64,000 bases of DNA from the NCBI RefSeq assembly GCF_003254625.1, contig NZ_QJRJ01000078.1:186001-250000 (forward strand), in the 5' to 3' direction. Source of the stretch: Flavobacterium ginsenosidimutans (lineage in GTDB: Bacteria; Bacteroidota; Bacteroidia; Flavobacteriales; Flavobacteriaceae). Of this stretch, positions 44,477 through 53,776 are shown piece after piece. The translations under genes were made by a program, and so were the position numbers. Position 1 is the first letter of the stretch. The number at the start of each line of letters is the position of its first letter. The notes below the pieces were generated by a model. The model did not search any database. It was given only the letters and a program-made list of their open reading frames with translations, and was not told the origin of the DNA.

Positions 44477-45331
44477 ATGAAAGTTTTTCCATTTAAAATA
44501 CCGAAATCAAGTGAAGAAGCATTTATTTATCAAGAAGACTGCGAAACTATTTTTTATGACAAATACCATCAGCATGAAGAGATTCAAATTAGTTATATAA
44601 AGAAAGGAGAAGGTAAAATTTTAGTTGGAGATATGATTACCGAATATCAAAAAGGCGACATTATTATATTAGGAAGCAATTTACCTCATGTTTTTAAAAG
44701 TGATATTTCTGAAAGTAGAGGAATGTCTGTCATGCTTACCGTCTTTTTTACCGAAAATGGTTTTGGAAAAGACTTTTTCAATTTACCAGAATTAAATATA
44801 GTAGAGCCTTTTTTTACTGCCATTAAAAATGGAATACAAATTAGAGATGCAAAACCATCTATTATAAGAAAGTTTAAAAAATTTAAAGAAGCTGATAAAT
44901 ATGATCGCTTTATTCTTCTGATGTCTATGCTAAAAGCCTTTAGCCAATCAGACAAAAAACATCTTTCTAATTATGTTTTCAACAAACCTTTTACTGACGC
45001 CGAAGGAAAACGAATGCAAATGGTTTTTGATTTTGTTATGACTCATTATCAAAAAAATATCACTCTGGACGAAATTGCTCAGATTGCAAACATGACCAAA
45101 AATGCTTTCTGCAAATATTTTAAAACACGTACTAAAAAGACTTTTTTCCAATTTTTGATTGAAATAAGAATTGAACACGCTGCAAAACTTCTTATAAAAA
45201 ACAAGGAATTATCGATCATAGAAATTTCGGAATTAAGCGGATTTAATAACATTTCAAATTTCAACAGAAAATTTAAAGAGATCAAAAAGAAAACGCCTTT
45301 TGAGTTTAAAAATTCACTCATTAAATCATAA
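44477..45331 (+). CDS. AraC family transcriptional regulator
   Basis: 284 aa. An N-terminal cupin domain (about residues 20-100; YHQHEEIQISYIKKGEGKILVGD and GDIIILGSNLPHVFKS) would bind a small ligand. The C-terminal AraC double helix-turn-helix (about residues 185-280) includes ITLDEIAQIANMTKNAFCKYFKTRTKKTFFQFL and IIEISELSGFNNISNFNRKFKEIKKKTP. It is transcribed divergently from the hydroxyproline operon across a 184-base gap and upstream of the M1 peptidase operon on its own strand. It is the natural candidate to activate these genes in response to hydroxyproline or a peptide; the effector is inferred. Confidence 0.92.
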   Translation: MKVFPFKIPKSSEEAFIYQEDCETIFYDKYHQHEEIQISYIKKGEGKILVGDMITEYQKGDIIILGSNLPHVFKSDISESRGMSVMLTVFFTENGFGKDFFNLPELNIVEPFFTAIKNGIQIRDAKPSIIRKFKKFKEADKYDRFILLMSMLKAFSQSDKKHLSNYVFNKPFTDAEGKRMQMVFDFVMTHYQKNITLDEIAQIANMTKNAFCKYFKTRTKKTFFQFLIEIRIEHAAKLLIKNKELSIIEISELSGFNNISNFNRKFKEIKKKTPFEFKNSLIKS

Positions 45332-45408
45332 TATATTTTCGGCCATTTTAAGTAATATTCTATTATATCTTGATAATAAAAGCCTAGCTTTAATCGTCTA
45401 AATGTGCA

Positions 45409-45416
45409 TACTTTTG
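45409..45416 (+). promoter_or_regulatory. -7 promoter element of the M1/DPP IV/Xaa-Pro peptidase operon
   Basis: TACTTTTG, a full match to TAnnTTTG, 79 bases ahead of the M1 peptidase ATG. The -33 position reads TAGCTT, so the match there is poor. Confidence 0.45.
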
Positions 45417-45494
45417 AAAACCTACACTCTTTTTCTTTAATGAAAAAGATTTTTAGCTCAGCTAATTTTTTAAACATTTCAAATTTAAAATGCC

Positions 45495-47165
45495 ATGATT
45501 AAGAACTATTTCACTCTTGTTTTTTTGTGTTTTACATTCATTTCTTCTGCTCAAAAAACAAAAATATACACGCTATCAGACACTTTACGTGGCAGTTTGA
45601 CTCCCGAAAGACAATGGTGGGATGCGTTGCGTTATGATATAGTTGTAAAACCTGATTACAACAACAAATTAATATCCGGCAGCAATACTATAACTTACAA
45701 GACAGTTAAAGAAAAAAGCAATACCAAAATGCAGATCGATTTACAAAACCCTTTGGTTATTGACAGTGTAATTCAATCTGGAAAAAAATTAAGCTTTGCC
45801 AAAGAAAATGGTGTTTGGTATATTAAAACCCCTAAATCTAAAATTAAAACAAGTAACAAAGTTGATATTTTCTATCACGGAAAAGTCCATGAAGCAATAA
45901 AAGCGCCTTGGGACGGAGGATGGATTTGGACTAAAGATTCCTTAGGCCGTCCGTGGATGACAGTAGCTTGTCAAGGTTTGGGCGCATCTGTTTGGTATCC
46001 GTGCAAAGATCACCAAAGCGACGAACCTAATAATGGTGCCAGTTTAACGATGATTGTTCCTGATTCTTTAACAGCAATTGCCAACGGAAGATTACAGTTT
46101 AAGAAGAAAAATAATGATGGAACAACCTCTTATAAATGGGCCGTTGTAAATCCGATTAGTAATTATTGCATTATTCCGTACATTGGTAAATATGTCAATT
46201 TCAGTGAAACTTATAAAGGCGAAAAAGGCAATTTGGATCTAAATTATTGGGTTTTGGATTATAATTTAGAAAAGTCCAAAAAATATATGCCGAAAGAAGT
46301 TCATAATATGTTAGATGCGTTTGAATATTGGATGGGACCTTATCCATTTTACGAAGATGGTTATCAGTTAATAGAAACTTCACATACTGGAATGGAGCAT
46401 CAAAGTGCGGTTTCCTACGGAAATCATTATAAACCAGGATATCGTGGCAATGATGGCTCTGGAACTGGATGGGGAATGAAATGGGATTTTATTATTATTC
46501 ATGAAAGCGGACATGAATGGTTTGGCAATAACATTACAACAAATGATTTGGCTGATATGTGGGTTCACGAGGGATTTACGAATTATAGCGAAACTCTTTT
46601 TGTGGATTATATTTTTGGAAAACAAGCTGGTGATGAATACAATGCAGGAACTCGTAAAGGAGTACAAAATGACAGACCAATAATCCCCGATTACAATGTC
46701 AATGCGCAAGGAAGCGGAGATATGTACCCAAAAGCGGGTAATATGCTCCACGCCATTCGTCATGGAGTGGATAATGATACTTTATTTCGAGAAGTAATGA
46801 GGGGATTAGGAAAAGAATTTTATCATCAAACGGTTGACTCAAAACAGATTGAAAATTATATCTCAAAAAAGCTTAATTTTAGCTACGATAAAGTTTTCGA
46901 ACAATATCTTAAAACAACACAAATTCCTAATTTTGAATTCTATTTTAATACAGATAAAACCAAAGTTTTCTACCGCTATACAAATTGCATAAGCGGTTTT
47001 AATTTGCCTCTGACATTAAAAAGTAATAACGAAAAAATCAAAATAATACCGTCAGATCAATGGCAGAATATTGCTTTATCAAAAGATCAAGTGTCTTTAT
47101 TTGATGTAGCTTCTATTACAAAAATGTATTATATAAATCCAATTTTGGAAACCAACATAAAATAA
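45495..47165 (+). CDS. M1 family aminopeptidase
   Basis: 556 aa with a signal peptide (about residues 1-19, ending SSAQ). The zinc site HESGHEWFGN begins at residue 336, and the third ligand glutamate lies in DMWVHEGFTNYSE. The substrate-binding GMEH in ETSHTGMEHQS replaces the usual G-x-M-E-N. The C-terminal helical domain of larger M1 enzymes is absent, as in the short bacterial members. It removes N-terminal residues from peptides in the periplasm. It leads a three-peptidase operon (M1, DPP IV, Xaa-Pro aminopeptidase) transcribed away from the AraC gene. Confidence 0.9.
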   Translation: MIKNYFTLVFLCFTFISSAQKTKIYTLSDTLRGSLTPERQWWDALRYDIVVKPDYNNKLISGSNTITYKTVKEKSNTKMQIDLQNPLVIDSVIQSGKKLSFAKENGVWYIKTPKSKIKTSNKVDIFYHGKVHEAIKAPWDGGWIWTKDSLGRPWMTVACQGLGASVWYPCKDHQSDEPNNGASLTMIVPDSLTAIANGRLQFKKKNNDGTTSYKWAVVNPISNYCIIPYIGKYVNFSETYKGEKGNLDLNYWVLDYNLEKSKKYMPKEVHNMLDAFEYWMGPYPFYEDGYQLIETSHTGMEHQSAVSYGNHYKPGYRGNDGSGTGWGMKWDFIIIHESGHEWFGNNITTNDLADMWVHEGFTNYSETLFVDYIFGKQAGDEYNAGTRKGVQNDRPIIPDYNVNAQGSGDMYPKAGNMLHAIRHGVDNDTLFREVMRGLGKEFYHQTVDSKQIENYISKKLNFSYDKVFEQYLKTTQIPNFEFYFNTDKTKVFYRYTNCISGFNLPLTLKSNNEKIKIIPSDQWQNIALSKDQVSLFDVASITKMYYINPILETNIK

Positions 47166-47200
47166 AATCTCAATTATTAACTAAAGTATATTTCGATACT

Positions 47201-49348
47201 ATGAAAAAAACAATTTCTCTTTTTTTCTTTTTAATTGCACCTCTTTTTTTTCTAACCACTAACGCCCAAAATTTAAAATGGGCCAATAATAACAAAAGTT
47301 ATTACACAATAGAAAAAGGAGAAATAATACAATATGAATTACCCAATTTTACTCCAACCAAAATTGTTGACACAAAACAGCTTACAGCAAAAGGAAGCAA
47401 TAAAGCTTTAGATATCAAAGATTTTGAGTTCAGTAAAAACGAAAAATTAGTTTTGATTTATACTAATTCGAAAAAAGTCTGGAGACTAGAAACACGTGGC
47501 GATTATTGGATTTTAAACCTAGAAACCAATGAATTGCATCAGATTGGAAAAAGCAGGCCAGAATCGTCTTTAATGTTTGCTAAACTATCACCAGACAACA
47601 GTTCAATTGCTTATGTAAGCAATCACAATTTGTATGTTGAAGATCTTAATTCTGGAAAAGCAACTGCGTTGACTACTGATGGAACTGACCGATTAATAAA
47701 CGGAACTTTTGACTGGGCTTACGAAGAGGAATTTAATTGCAGAGATGGTTTTCGCTGGAGTCCAGATGGAAAAAGCATTGCATTTTGGCAAATTGATGCA
47801 ACTAAAATCAAAAATTTCTTAATGATCAATAATACAGATTCTATCTACTCTTATACAATTCCTGTAGAATATCCAAAAGCAGGGCAAGATCCGTCAGCAT
47901 GTAAAGTTGGAGTTGTCAATATTGCTTCACTTCAAACCACTTGGATGAACGTTCCAGGCGATTCTAAGCAACATTATATTCCTTTAATGCAATGGACTCC
48001 TGATGGTTCTTCGATTTTGGTTGAACAGTTAAATCGCAAACAAAATGAGGCCAAACTCTTTTTGTGCAATCCAAAAAATGGCGAAGCAAATCAAATTTAT
48101 TCTGAAAAAAATAATTCTTGGATTGACATATTACCAACTGAAGATGAAGGCTGGAAATGGATCAATAGCGGAAAAGAATTTCTATCATTGTCTGAAAAAG
48201 ATGGCTGGAGACATTTATACAGAATCAGTAAAAATGGAAAAGAGTCTTTAGTTAGCAACGGAAAATATGATATTATAGAAATTAAAGCTGTTGACGAAAA
48301 AAGTGGTTTTGTTTACTTTTTAGCTTCACCTGAAAATGCTACACAGCAATATTTATACAAAACACTTTTAAACGGAAAAGGAAAACTAGTAAAAGTATCT
48401 CCTGTTAATGAAATTGGCACGCACAATTATCAATTATCTCCCGATGCAAAATATGCTCAACATAAATTTTCTAATCATAAAAACGAAAGAAAATCAGAAT
48501 GGGTAGAACTTTCTAATCAAAAAGTAATTAAAAAAATAGATCAAAATACTGAGTTAAGCAACAATGTCGAAATGATTCAGATTACAACGGCTGACAACAT
48601 AACTCTCGACGGATGGATGATAAAACCAACTCCATTTGATGAAACAAAAAAATATCCTGTTCTATTTTATGTTTACACAGAACCTGCAGGCGCAACTGTA
48701 AAAGATGCGGCTGGTTATGCTGGCACTTTTTTATATAATGGCGATATTGCTGCAGATGGATACATTCAGATCAGTTTGGATGGTCGAGGAACTCCAGTTC
48801 CAAAAGGTGCCGCTTGGCGAAAATCTATTTACCAAAACATCGGAATTATAAATGTTCGAGATCAGGCAATGGCTGCTAAAGAAATTCTAAAATGGCCTTT
48901 TGTAGATCAAAACCGAATTGCGGTCTGGGGATGGAGCGGCGGCGGCTCTACTACACTGAATCTTTTATTTCAATATCCGGAAATTTACAAAACAGGAATT
49001 GCTATTGCTGCTGTGCCTAATCAGCTTTTATATGACAACATCTATCAGGAACGTTATATGGGACTGCCTCAAGAAAACAAAGAACCTTTTATAAAAGGCT
49101 CTCCTATTACCTATGCAAATAAACTTCAAGGTAATTTATTGCTTGTTCATGGAACTGGCGATGACAACGTACATTATCAAGGAGCTGAAATGCTTGTTAA
49201 CGAATTAGTAAAAAATGGGAAGCAATTTCAAATGATGAGCTATCCAAATCGTACACATAGCATCGATGAGGGTGAAGGAACTTCAGAACACTTGTCTCAA
49301 TTATTTACACAATACTTAAAAGAACACTGCCCTGGCGGAGGAATATAA
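47201..49348 (+). CDS. Dipeptidyl peptidase IV (S9B)
   Basis: 715 aa with a signal peptide (about residues 1-22). The beta-propeller carries FDWAYEEEF, whose double glutamate binds the substrate amino terminus in DPP IV. The hydrolase domain has S579 in VWGWSGGGSTTLN, the aspartate in GTGDDNVHYQ and the histidine in NRTHSIDEG. DPP IV removes Xaa-Pro (and often Xaa-Hyp or Xaa-Ala) dipeptides from the N-terminus. It is co-transcribed with the M1 gene (35-base gap) and the Xaa-Pro aminopeptidase gene (27-base gap), giving a set well suited to proline-rich peptides in the periplasm. Confidence 0.93.
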   Translation: MKKTISLFFFLIAPLFFLTTNAQNLKWANNNKSYYTIEKGEIIQYELPNFTPTKIVDTKQLTAKGSNKALDIKDFEFSKNEKLVLIYTNSKKVWRLETRGDYWILNLETNELHQIGKSRPESSLMFAKLSPDNSSIAYVSNHNLYVEDLNSGKATALTTDGTDRLINGTFDWAYEEEFNCRDGFRWSPDGKSIAFWQIDATKIKNFLMINNTDSIYSYTIPVEYPKAGQDPSACKVGVVNIASLQTTWMNVPGDSKQHYIPLMQWTPDGSSILVEQLNRKQNEAKLFLCNPKNGEANQIYSEKNNSWIDILPTEDEGWKWINSGKEFLSLSEKDGWRHLYRISKNGKESLVSNGKYDIIEIKAVDEKSGFVYFLASPENATQQYLYKTLLNGKGKLVKVSPVNEIGTHNYQLSPDAKYAQHKFSNHKNERKSEWVELSNQKVIKKIDQNTELSNNVEMIQITTADNITLDGWMIKPTPFDETKKYPVLFYVYTEPAGATVKDAAGYAGTFLYNGDIAADGYIQISLDGRGTPVPKGAAWRKSIYQNIGIINVRDQAMAAKEILKWPFVDQNRIAVWGWSGGGSTTLNLLFQYPEIYKTGIAIAAVPNQLLYDNIYQERYMGLPQENKEPFIKGSPITYANKLQGNLLLVHGTGDDNVHYQGAEMLVNELVKNGKQFQMMSYPNRTHSIDEGEGTSEHLSQLFTQYLKEHCPGGGI

Positions 49349-49375
49349 TATCAGATTTAAATACAATATCAAAAT

Positions 49376-50764
49376 ATGTTTAGCAGAGAAACTTATATAA
49401 ATAGAAGACAAATCTTAAAAAAAGCAATTGGTTCAGGCATTATTATTTTACCTGGAAATGAAGAAGTCGGAATGAACTATAGAGATAATATCTATCATTT
49501 TAGACAAGACAGCAGTTTTTTATATTATACAGGAATAGATCTTCCTTCTTTATTTTTAGTAATCGATATTGATTCGGATCTTGAAATACTATTTGGCGAT
49601 AATCTCACGATTGAACAAACCGTTTGGGTTGGGCCACAAGATTCGTTAAATGTTTTTGCAGAAAAATCAGGAATTACAGCCGTACAGCCTTTATCTTTTG
49701 TAGAAGGCATACTTAAAAATGCATTACAGCAAAAACGTGCTATTCATTTTCTTCCTCCTTATCGTGCCGCAATTACTTTAAAATTAAGCTCTCTGTTGGA
49801 TATTCACCCTAACGAAATAGCAAAAAAAGCTTCAATTGAATTGTCAAAAGCGATAATTGCACAGCGTTCTTATAAAACAAATGAAGAACTGATTGAGATT
49901 GAAAAAGCGATAGATATAACGGCTGCAATGCATTTAAAAGCAATACAAATCGCACGCCCAGGAATGACCGAATATGAAATTGCGGGGCAAGTAGAAGGCA
50001 CAGCGATCAGTAAAGGCGGTCATCTTGCATTTCCAACAATTCTAACTATAAATGGACAATATTTACACAATCATGCTGGCAGCAATGTTTTACAAAATGG
50101 GCAAATGGTTTTATGCGATTGCGGTGCTGAAACAAATATGCATTATGCTGGAGATATGACAAGGACTTTTCCAGTTTCCAATACTTTTACTTCTCAGCAG
50201 AAAGAAATTTATAATATTGTTTTAAAAGCCGAAGAAGCCGCAATAGCCACTCTAAAACCAGGAACTTTCTTTAAAGATTCGCATCTTACGGCATGTAAAG
50301 AAATTTTAACTGGATTGAAATCTCTTGGTTTAGTAAAAGGCGATTTGGATGAAGCCGTAGCCGCAGGTGCCCATACCCTATTTTTTCAATGTGGTTTAGG
50401 CCATATGATGGGAATGGATGTTCATGACATGGAAAATATTGGCGAACAATATGTAGGATATACCGATACTTTAAAAAAGAGCACCGAATTTGGATTAAAA
50501 TCACTGCGTCTGGCAAAAGAACTCGAAGAAGGATTTGTCTTGACCGTAGAACCTGGAATTTATTTTATACCAGAATTAATCGATCAATGGCAAGCAGAAA
50601 AAAAATACAGTGAATTTATCAATTATGATAAAGTTCAAGCTTATAGAAATTTTGGAGGAATTCGTATAGAAGAAGATTTTCTTATTACAAAGGATTCTTA
50701 TAAACTATTAGGAAAACCACTTGCCAAAACAGCAGAAGATATTGAAGCATTAAGAGCATTTTAA
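49376..50764 (+). CDS. pepP: Xaa-Pro aminopeptidase (M24B)
   Basis: 462 aa with no signal peptide, thus cytosolic. An aminopeptidase P N-terminal domain (residues 1-135, with FRQDSSFLYYTGIDLP) precedes the pita-bread catalytic domain. Metal ligands are in LCDCGAETNMHYAGDMTRTFP (two aspartates), GLGHMMGMDVHD (histidine), LTVEPGIYF and GGIRIEEDFLI (glutamates). It frees any N-terminal residue preceding proline, including in the dipeptides that DPP IV releases, and may also act on hydroxyproline. It closes the operon; a strong terminator follows. Confidence 0.93.
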   Translation: MFSRETYINRRQILKKAIGSGIIILPGNEEVGMNYRDNIYHFRQDSSFLYYTGIDLPSLFLVIDIDSDLEILFGDNLTIEQTVWVGPQDSLNVFAEKSGITAVQPLSFVEGILKNALQQKRAIHFLPPYRAAITLKLSSLLDIHPNEIAKKASIELSKAIIAQRSYKTNEELIEIEKAIDITAAMHLKAIQIARPGMTEYEIAGQVEGTAISKGGHLAFPTILTINGQYLHNHAGSNVLQNGQMVLCDCGAETNMHYAGDMTRTFPVSNTFTSQQKEIYNIVLKAEEAAIATLKPGTFFKDSHLTACKEILTGLKSLGLVKGDLDEAVAAGAHTLFFQCGLGHMMGMDVHDMENIGEQYVGYTDTLKKSTEFGLKSLRLAKELEEGFVLTVEPGIYFIPELIDQWQAEKKYSEFINYDKVQAYRNFGGIRIEEDFLITKDSYKLLGKPLAKTAEDIEALRAF

Positions 50765-50806
50765 ACCTATGAAATAGCGCTTTATAACATTCACCTAAAA
50801 TCAAAA

Positions 50807-50839
50807 AAGCCGTCTCAAATTATGAGACGGCTTTTTTTT
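50807..50839 (+). terminator. Intrinsic terminator of the peptidase operon
   Basis: AAGCCGTCTCA (50807-50817) pairs perfectly with TGAGACGGCTT (50823-50833) around AATTA, followed by T8 in total. Confidence 0.95.
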
Positions 50840-50910
50840 GAAGTTTATCGAAAAGTAAATACTGGTTAACTTTTACTAATTATCAGATAATTAAGTACAT
50901 ATGATTTTAA

Positions 50911-50924
50911 TAAGACTAGTCTTA
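50911..50924. promoter_or_regulatory. Perfect 14-bp palindrome upstream of the type IX cargo gene
   Basis: TAAGACTAGTCTTA is fully symmetrical and lies 119 bases before the ATG at 51043, in an otherwise unremarkable AT-rich gap. It has operator-like geometry; no protein is known to bind it. It is too short with no T-run to be a terminator. Confidence 0.35.
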
Positions 50925-51042
50925 ACTTAGTGTTTAAAGAGTGGAAATTCTTTTTAACCAGTCAGACTTATTTAAAATCGCACTTCGACAGTAAAGAAGC
51001 GCATGATTTTTTTTAAACAATTAACAACCAAAACTTATCCTT

Positions 51043-53655
51043 ATGAAAGAAAAAAAATTACCCCGATTTTTATCTTTTCTGCTTCTTGGACTCTTTGTGC
51101 TCTTCGCAGAAAATTTAAATGCTCAGACAAATTTAGCAATGCTGAGTTCTACAAAAGTAAGCACCTCTCATGTTTCGCCTTGGGAAAGTCTAAGTGCGGT
51201 AAATGATGGTTTTACACCCATTAGTTCTGATGATCGAACAAATCCTATTTATGGAAATTGGGATGGTGAAGCAGCCTACAACACCTACAATTGGATAGAA
51301 TACGATTGGGATTTTGCCCATCAAATAAATACTGTTTCCTTATATTGGTTTACAGATTTTGGAGGAATTGCTCAACCTACAGATGCCTACATTATGTATT
51401 GGGACGGACTTGATTGGATTAATGCTGGTTCGGTCGGATTAGCTTTAAACCAATTTAATTCTGTTGGAAATTTAAATTTTAAAGCTAAGAAATTAAGGGT
51501 TTATTTCAAAAGTACTACTGCAACCGGAGTAGTTGAATTCCAAGTTTTTGGCGTAGAAACAACTCAATGCGATCCCACAGGATTGACAGCAACTACCAAA
51601 ATAAATAACGGAAGCGAAAAAGCTCAAAATTATGCCGTTGTTTCTCCAACCGAAAGTGTACAGTTTTTAACCTCAATTGCAAACAATGCAACAGGAGGCA
51701 AAATGAAATGGACTGGTCCAAATAATTTTGTGTCGAGTAACCAAAACATTACGCTCTCCAATTTACTAGTAGAAAATTCTGGAACTTATCGTTTTACCTA
51801 CATCAATGATTGCGGTACCGAAAGCACACTATCTTTTTTTCTAACTGTAAAAGAAAACAATAGTGACTTCAGTATATGGCCAAGTTATGACACTACTCTT
51901 CATTACGATTTTAAAGCAGATTATCCTGATTTTCCAAAACCTACAAAAAATTTAGAAGAAGACTATCCAAACTATAATGGCTGTAATGTAGCTAAATCTA
52001 CAAGTGTAGGATCGTGGACTTTTGTTGCTGGCCCAAATGCAAACCCTTTGGTTACAGATACAGCTGTAGATTTATTATTAAAACGTTTAGATAGCGATTT
52101 TACTTTTCTAAGAGATAATATGGGCTGGCCGCCAGACAAATTGTATCGAGCAGGATATCGCAGTTCTGTGTATTTATATGGTTCTGGTTTGTGTACCGAT
52201 ACCGCTTCAAATACAGATTTAGGAGGATGGCAGAGCGGCGTTGGCACTCCAGATGGAGAAAGCTGGCCAATGGTTCTTTTGTCTTATTATCCTGTTGCGA
52301 GTTTCGATCCTAATACTACTTTTCCAGATGCACAATATCAAACTGGTGCTTGTGTTCACGAAGGAATACACGCTATTTATGCCTCTTTGCCTGGATGCAG
52401 AAAAGCAGCTTGGTTTCATGAAGGTTCAAATGTTTGGCTGCAAACCGTTTTGGATATCAAAAAAACTGGAAGTACAGATTATAGTAATGTTGATTTAGGA
52501 TGGTTAAGTGCAGGTTCTGTTATCGCGCCTTTTATTCCTATCGAATGTTATAGCGGATGGCTTCAAGATGGTTCCTTTGGAGGGCCTTCTGCTGAAGGTG
52601 TCGATTCTGGAGTTCAAAATTCAGAAGGAGTAACTTTAAGATTAACTCGAGATATTATTGGAGGAGTTCAGTACAGTTCTGTATTTCCAACGTTTTTAGG
52701 AGAAATTGTAGATGAAAAAAGTTTACCGTGGGTTTGGAATTATTGCGAAGGACGTGTTTTAGAAGGTATTGCAAACGGTAATGGTGTTGTGAATGGTTTA
52801 GGAGATACCAAAACACGCAAATTGATTCAGGAATACAGAGCAAGATTAGCATTGTCCGATTTTGGAAAATTTGAACAGCCTATTTTAAATCTGTATCGAA
52901 ATAATATGGGACGCGAATTAGGGCCTGAACAACCAGCTCTTATCAATGTAGAAAAATGGAAAGCAACACCTTATGCAATAACAACTACAGACGAAAACGG
53001 ATATTTAATTCCAAACGAAAAGACACTGCCTGGCTGGTCTGGCGCAAATTTTATTCCGATTCATGTTGAAGGAAATCAAGCTACTGTATTTTTTGAGCCT
53101 TTAGGAGAAAATATGTCGATTCAATTATGCTACCGCACCAAAGAAGGAAAAACGGTTTATACACAGCCTGTTTATGCAGGCGACTGTACAATTTCTTTTT
53201 CTCAAGGCGTTCCCGCAAATGGCGTTATATTCGCTGTAATTTGTAATTCAGATTATGTTTTTGAAGGCGAAACTACCCGTAAAGCTAAATTCAATTACAG
53301 AATTAAATTGGAAGACGGAGCTACAAGTACAGCTAGTGTAGATAAAAATTGGTGGGATTGGAAAGCGATTATAACTGAAAATCTTGCGGTTACCGATTTT
53401 TCAAATTCAACTCCTAACTTTTTGGTTTATCCAAATCCAACTAATAATGCTTCTTTGCTTAACATTAAAGTCTCAAATGAAAATACTGAAACTTACAATT
53501 TAAAAATAACCAACATTAATGGTCAAGTAGTATTTGAAAATAAAAACTACAATCTTGAAGAACAATACCATACGGGTAATTTATCAAGAGGTATTTATTT
53601 TGTAACCATTCAATCTCAAAATTTTAAACAGACCAAAAAGATTATTGTAAAGTAG
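51043..53655 (+). CDS. Type IX-secreted putative gluzincin metallopeptidase
   Basis: 870 aa. A signal peptide (about residues 1-27, ending LNAQ) leads into a discoidin/F5-8-like carbohydrate-binding domain (about 28-168), then an Ig-like domain (about 175-275) ending LTVKE. A central domain holds HEGIH (439-443) and, 16 residues on, HEG (459-461). This HExxH-then-glutamate spacing fits a zinc gluzincin. The last 75 residues are a type IX secretion sorting domain (FLVYPNPT... NLSRGIYFVTIQS... KKIIVK), so the protein is sent through the outer membrane to the cell surface or medium. I do not recognise the catalytic family. It lies between the peptidase operon and the glycosidase cluster. Confidence 0.72.
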   Translation: MKEKKLPRFLSFLLLGLFVLFAENLNAQTNLAMLSSTKVSTSHVSPWESLSAVNDGFTPISSDDRTNPIYGNWDGEAAYNTYNWIEYDWDFAHQINTVSLYWFTDFGGIAQPTDAYIMYWDGLDWINAGSVGLALNQFNSVGNLNFKAKKLRVYFKSTTATGVVEFQVFGVETTQCDPTGLTATTKINNGSEKAQNYAVVSPTESVQFLTSIANNATGGKMKWTGPNNFVSSNQNITLSNLLVENSGTYRFTYINDCGTESTLSFFLTVKENNSDFSIWPSYDTTLHYDFKADYPDFPKPTKNLEEDYPNYNGCNVAKSTSVGSWTFVAGPNANPLVTDTAVDLLLKRLDSDFTFLRDNMGWPPDKLYRAGYRSSVYLYGSGLCTDTASNTDLGGWQSGVGTPDGESWPMVLLSYYPVASFDPNTTFPDAQYQTGACVHEGIHAIYASLPGCRKAAWFHEGSNVWLQTVLDIKKTGSTDYSNVDLGWLSAGSVIAPFIPIECYSGWLQDGSFGGPSAEGVDSGVQNSEGVTLRLTRDIIGGVQYSSVFPTFLGEIVDEKSLPWVWNYCEGRVLEGIANGNGVVNGLGDTKTRKLIQEYRARLALSDFGKFEQPILNLYRNNMGRELGPEQPALINVEKWKATPYAITTTDENGYLIPNEKTLPGWSGANFIPIHVEGNQATVFFEPLGENMSIQLCYRTKEGKTVYTQPVYAGDCTISFSQGVPANGVIFAVICNSDYVFEGETTRKAKFNYRIKLEDGATSTASVDKNWWDWKAIITENLAVTDFSNSTPNFLVYPNPTNNASLLNIKVSNENTETYNLKITNINGQVVFENKNYNLEEQYHTGNLSRGIYFVTIQSQNFKQTKKIIVK

Positions 53656-53726
53656 CAATTTAGCTAAACATATTTAATTAAAAATGTACTGCATCTTTCA
53701 AATGAAAGGTGCAGTTTTCATAAAAC

Positions 53727-53760
53727 AAAAAAAGCTTTATAAATTTATAAAGCTTTTTTT
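53727..53760. terminator. Bidirectional terminator between convergent genes
   Basis: A perfect palindrome centred at 53743/53744 (AAGCTTTATAAA and its complement) flanked by A- and T-runs. A smaller TGCATCTTTC/GAAAGGTGCA hairpin precedes it near 53690-53712. Confidence 0.9.
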
Positions 53761-53776
53761 TAATCAAATTAAATAA

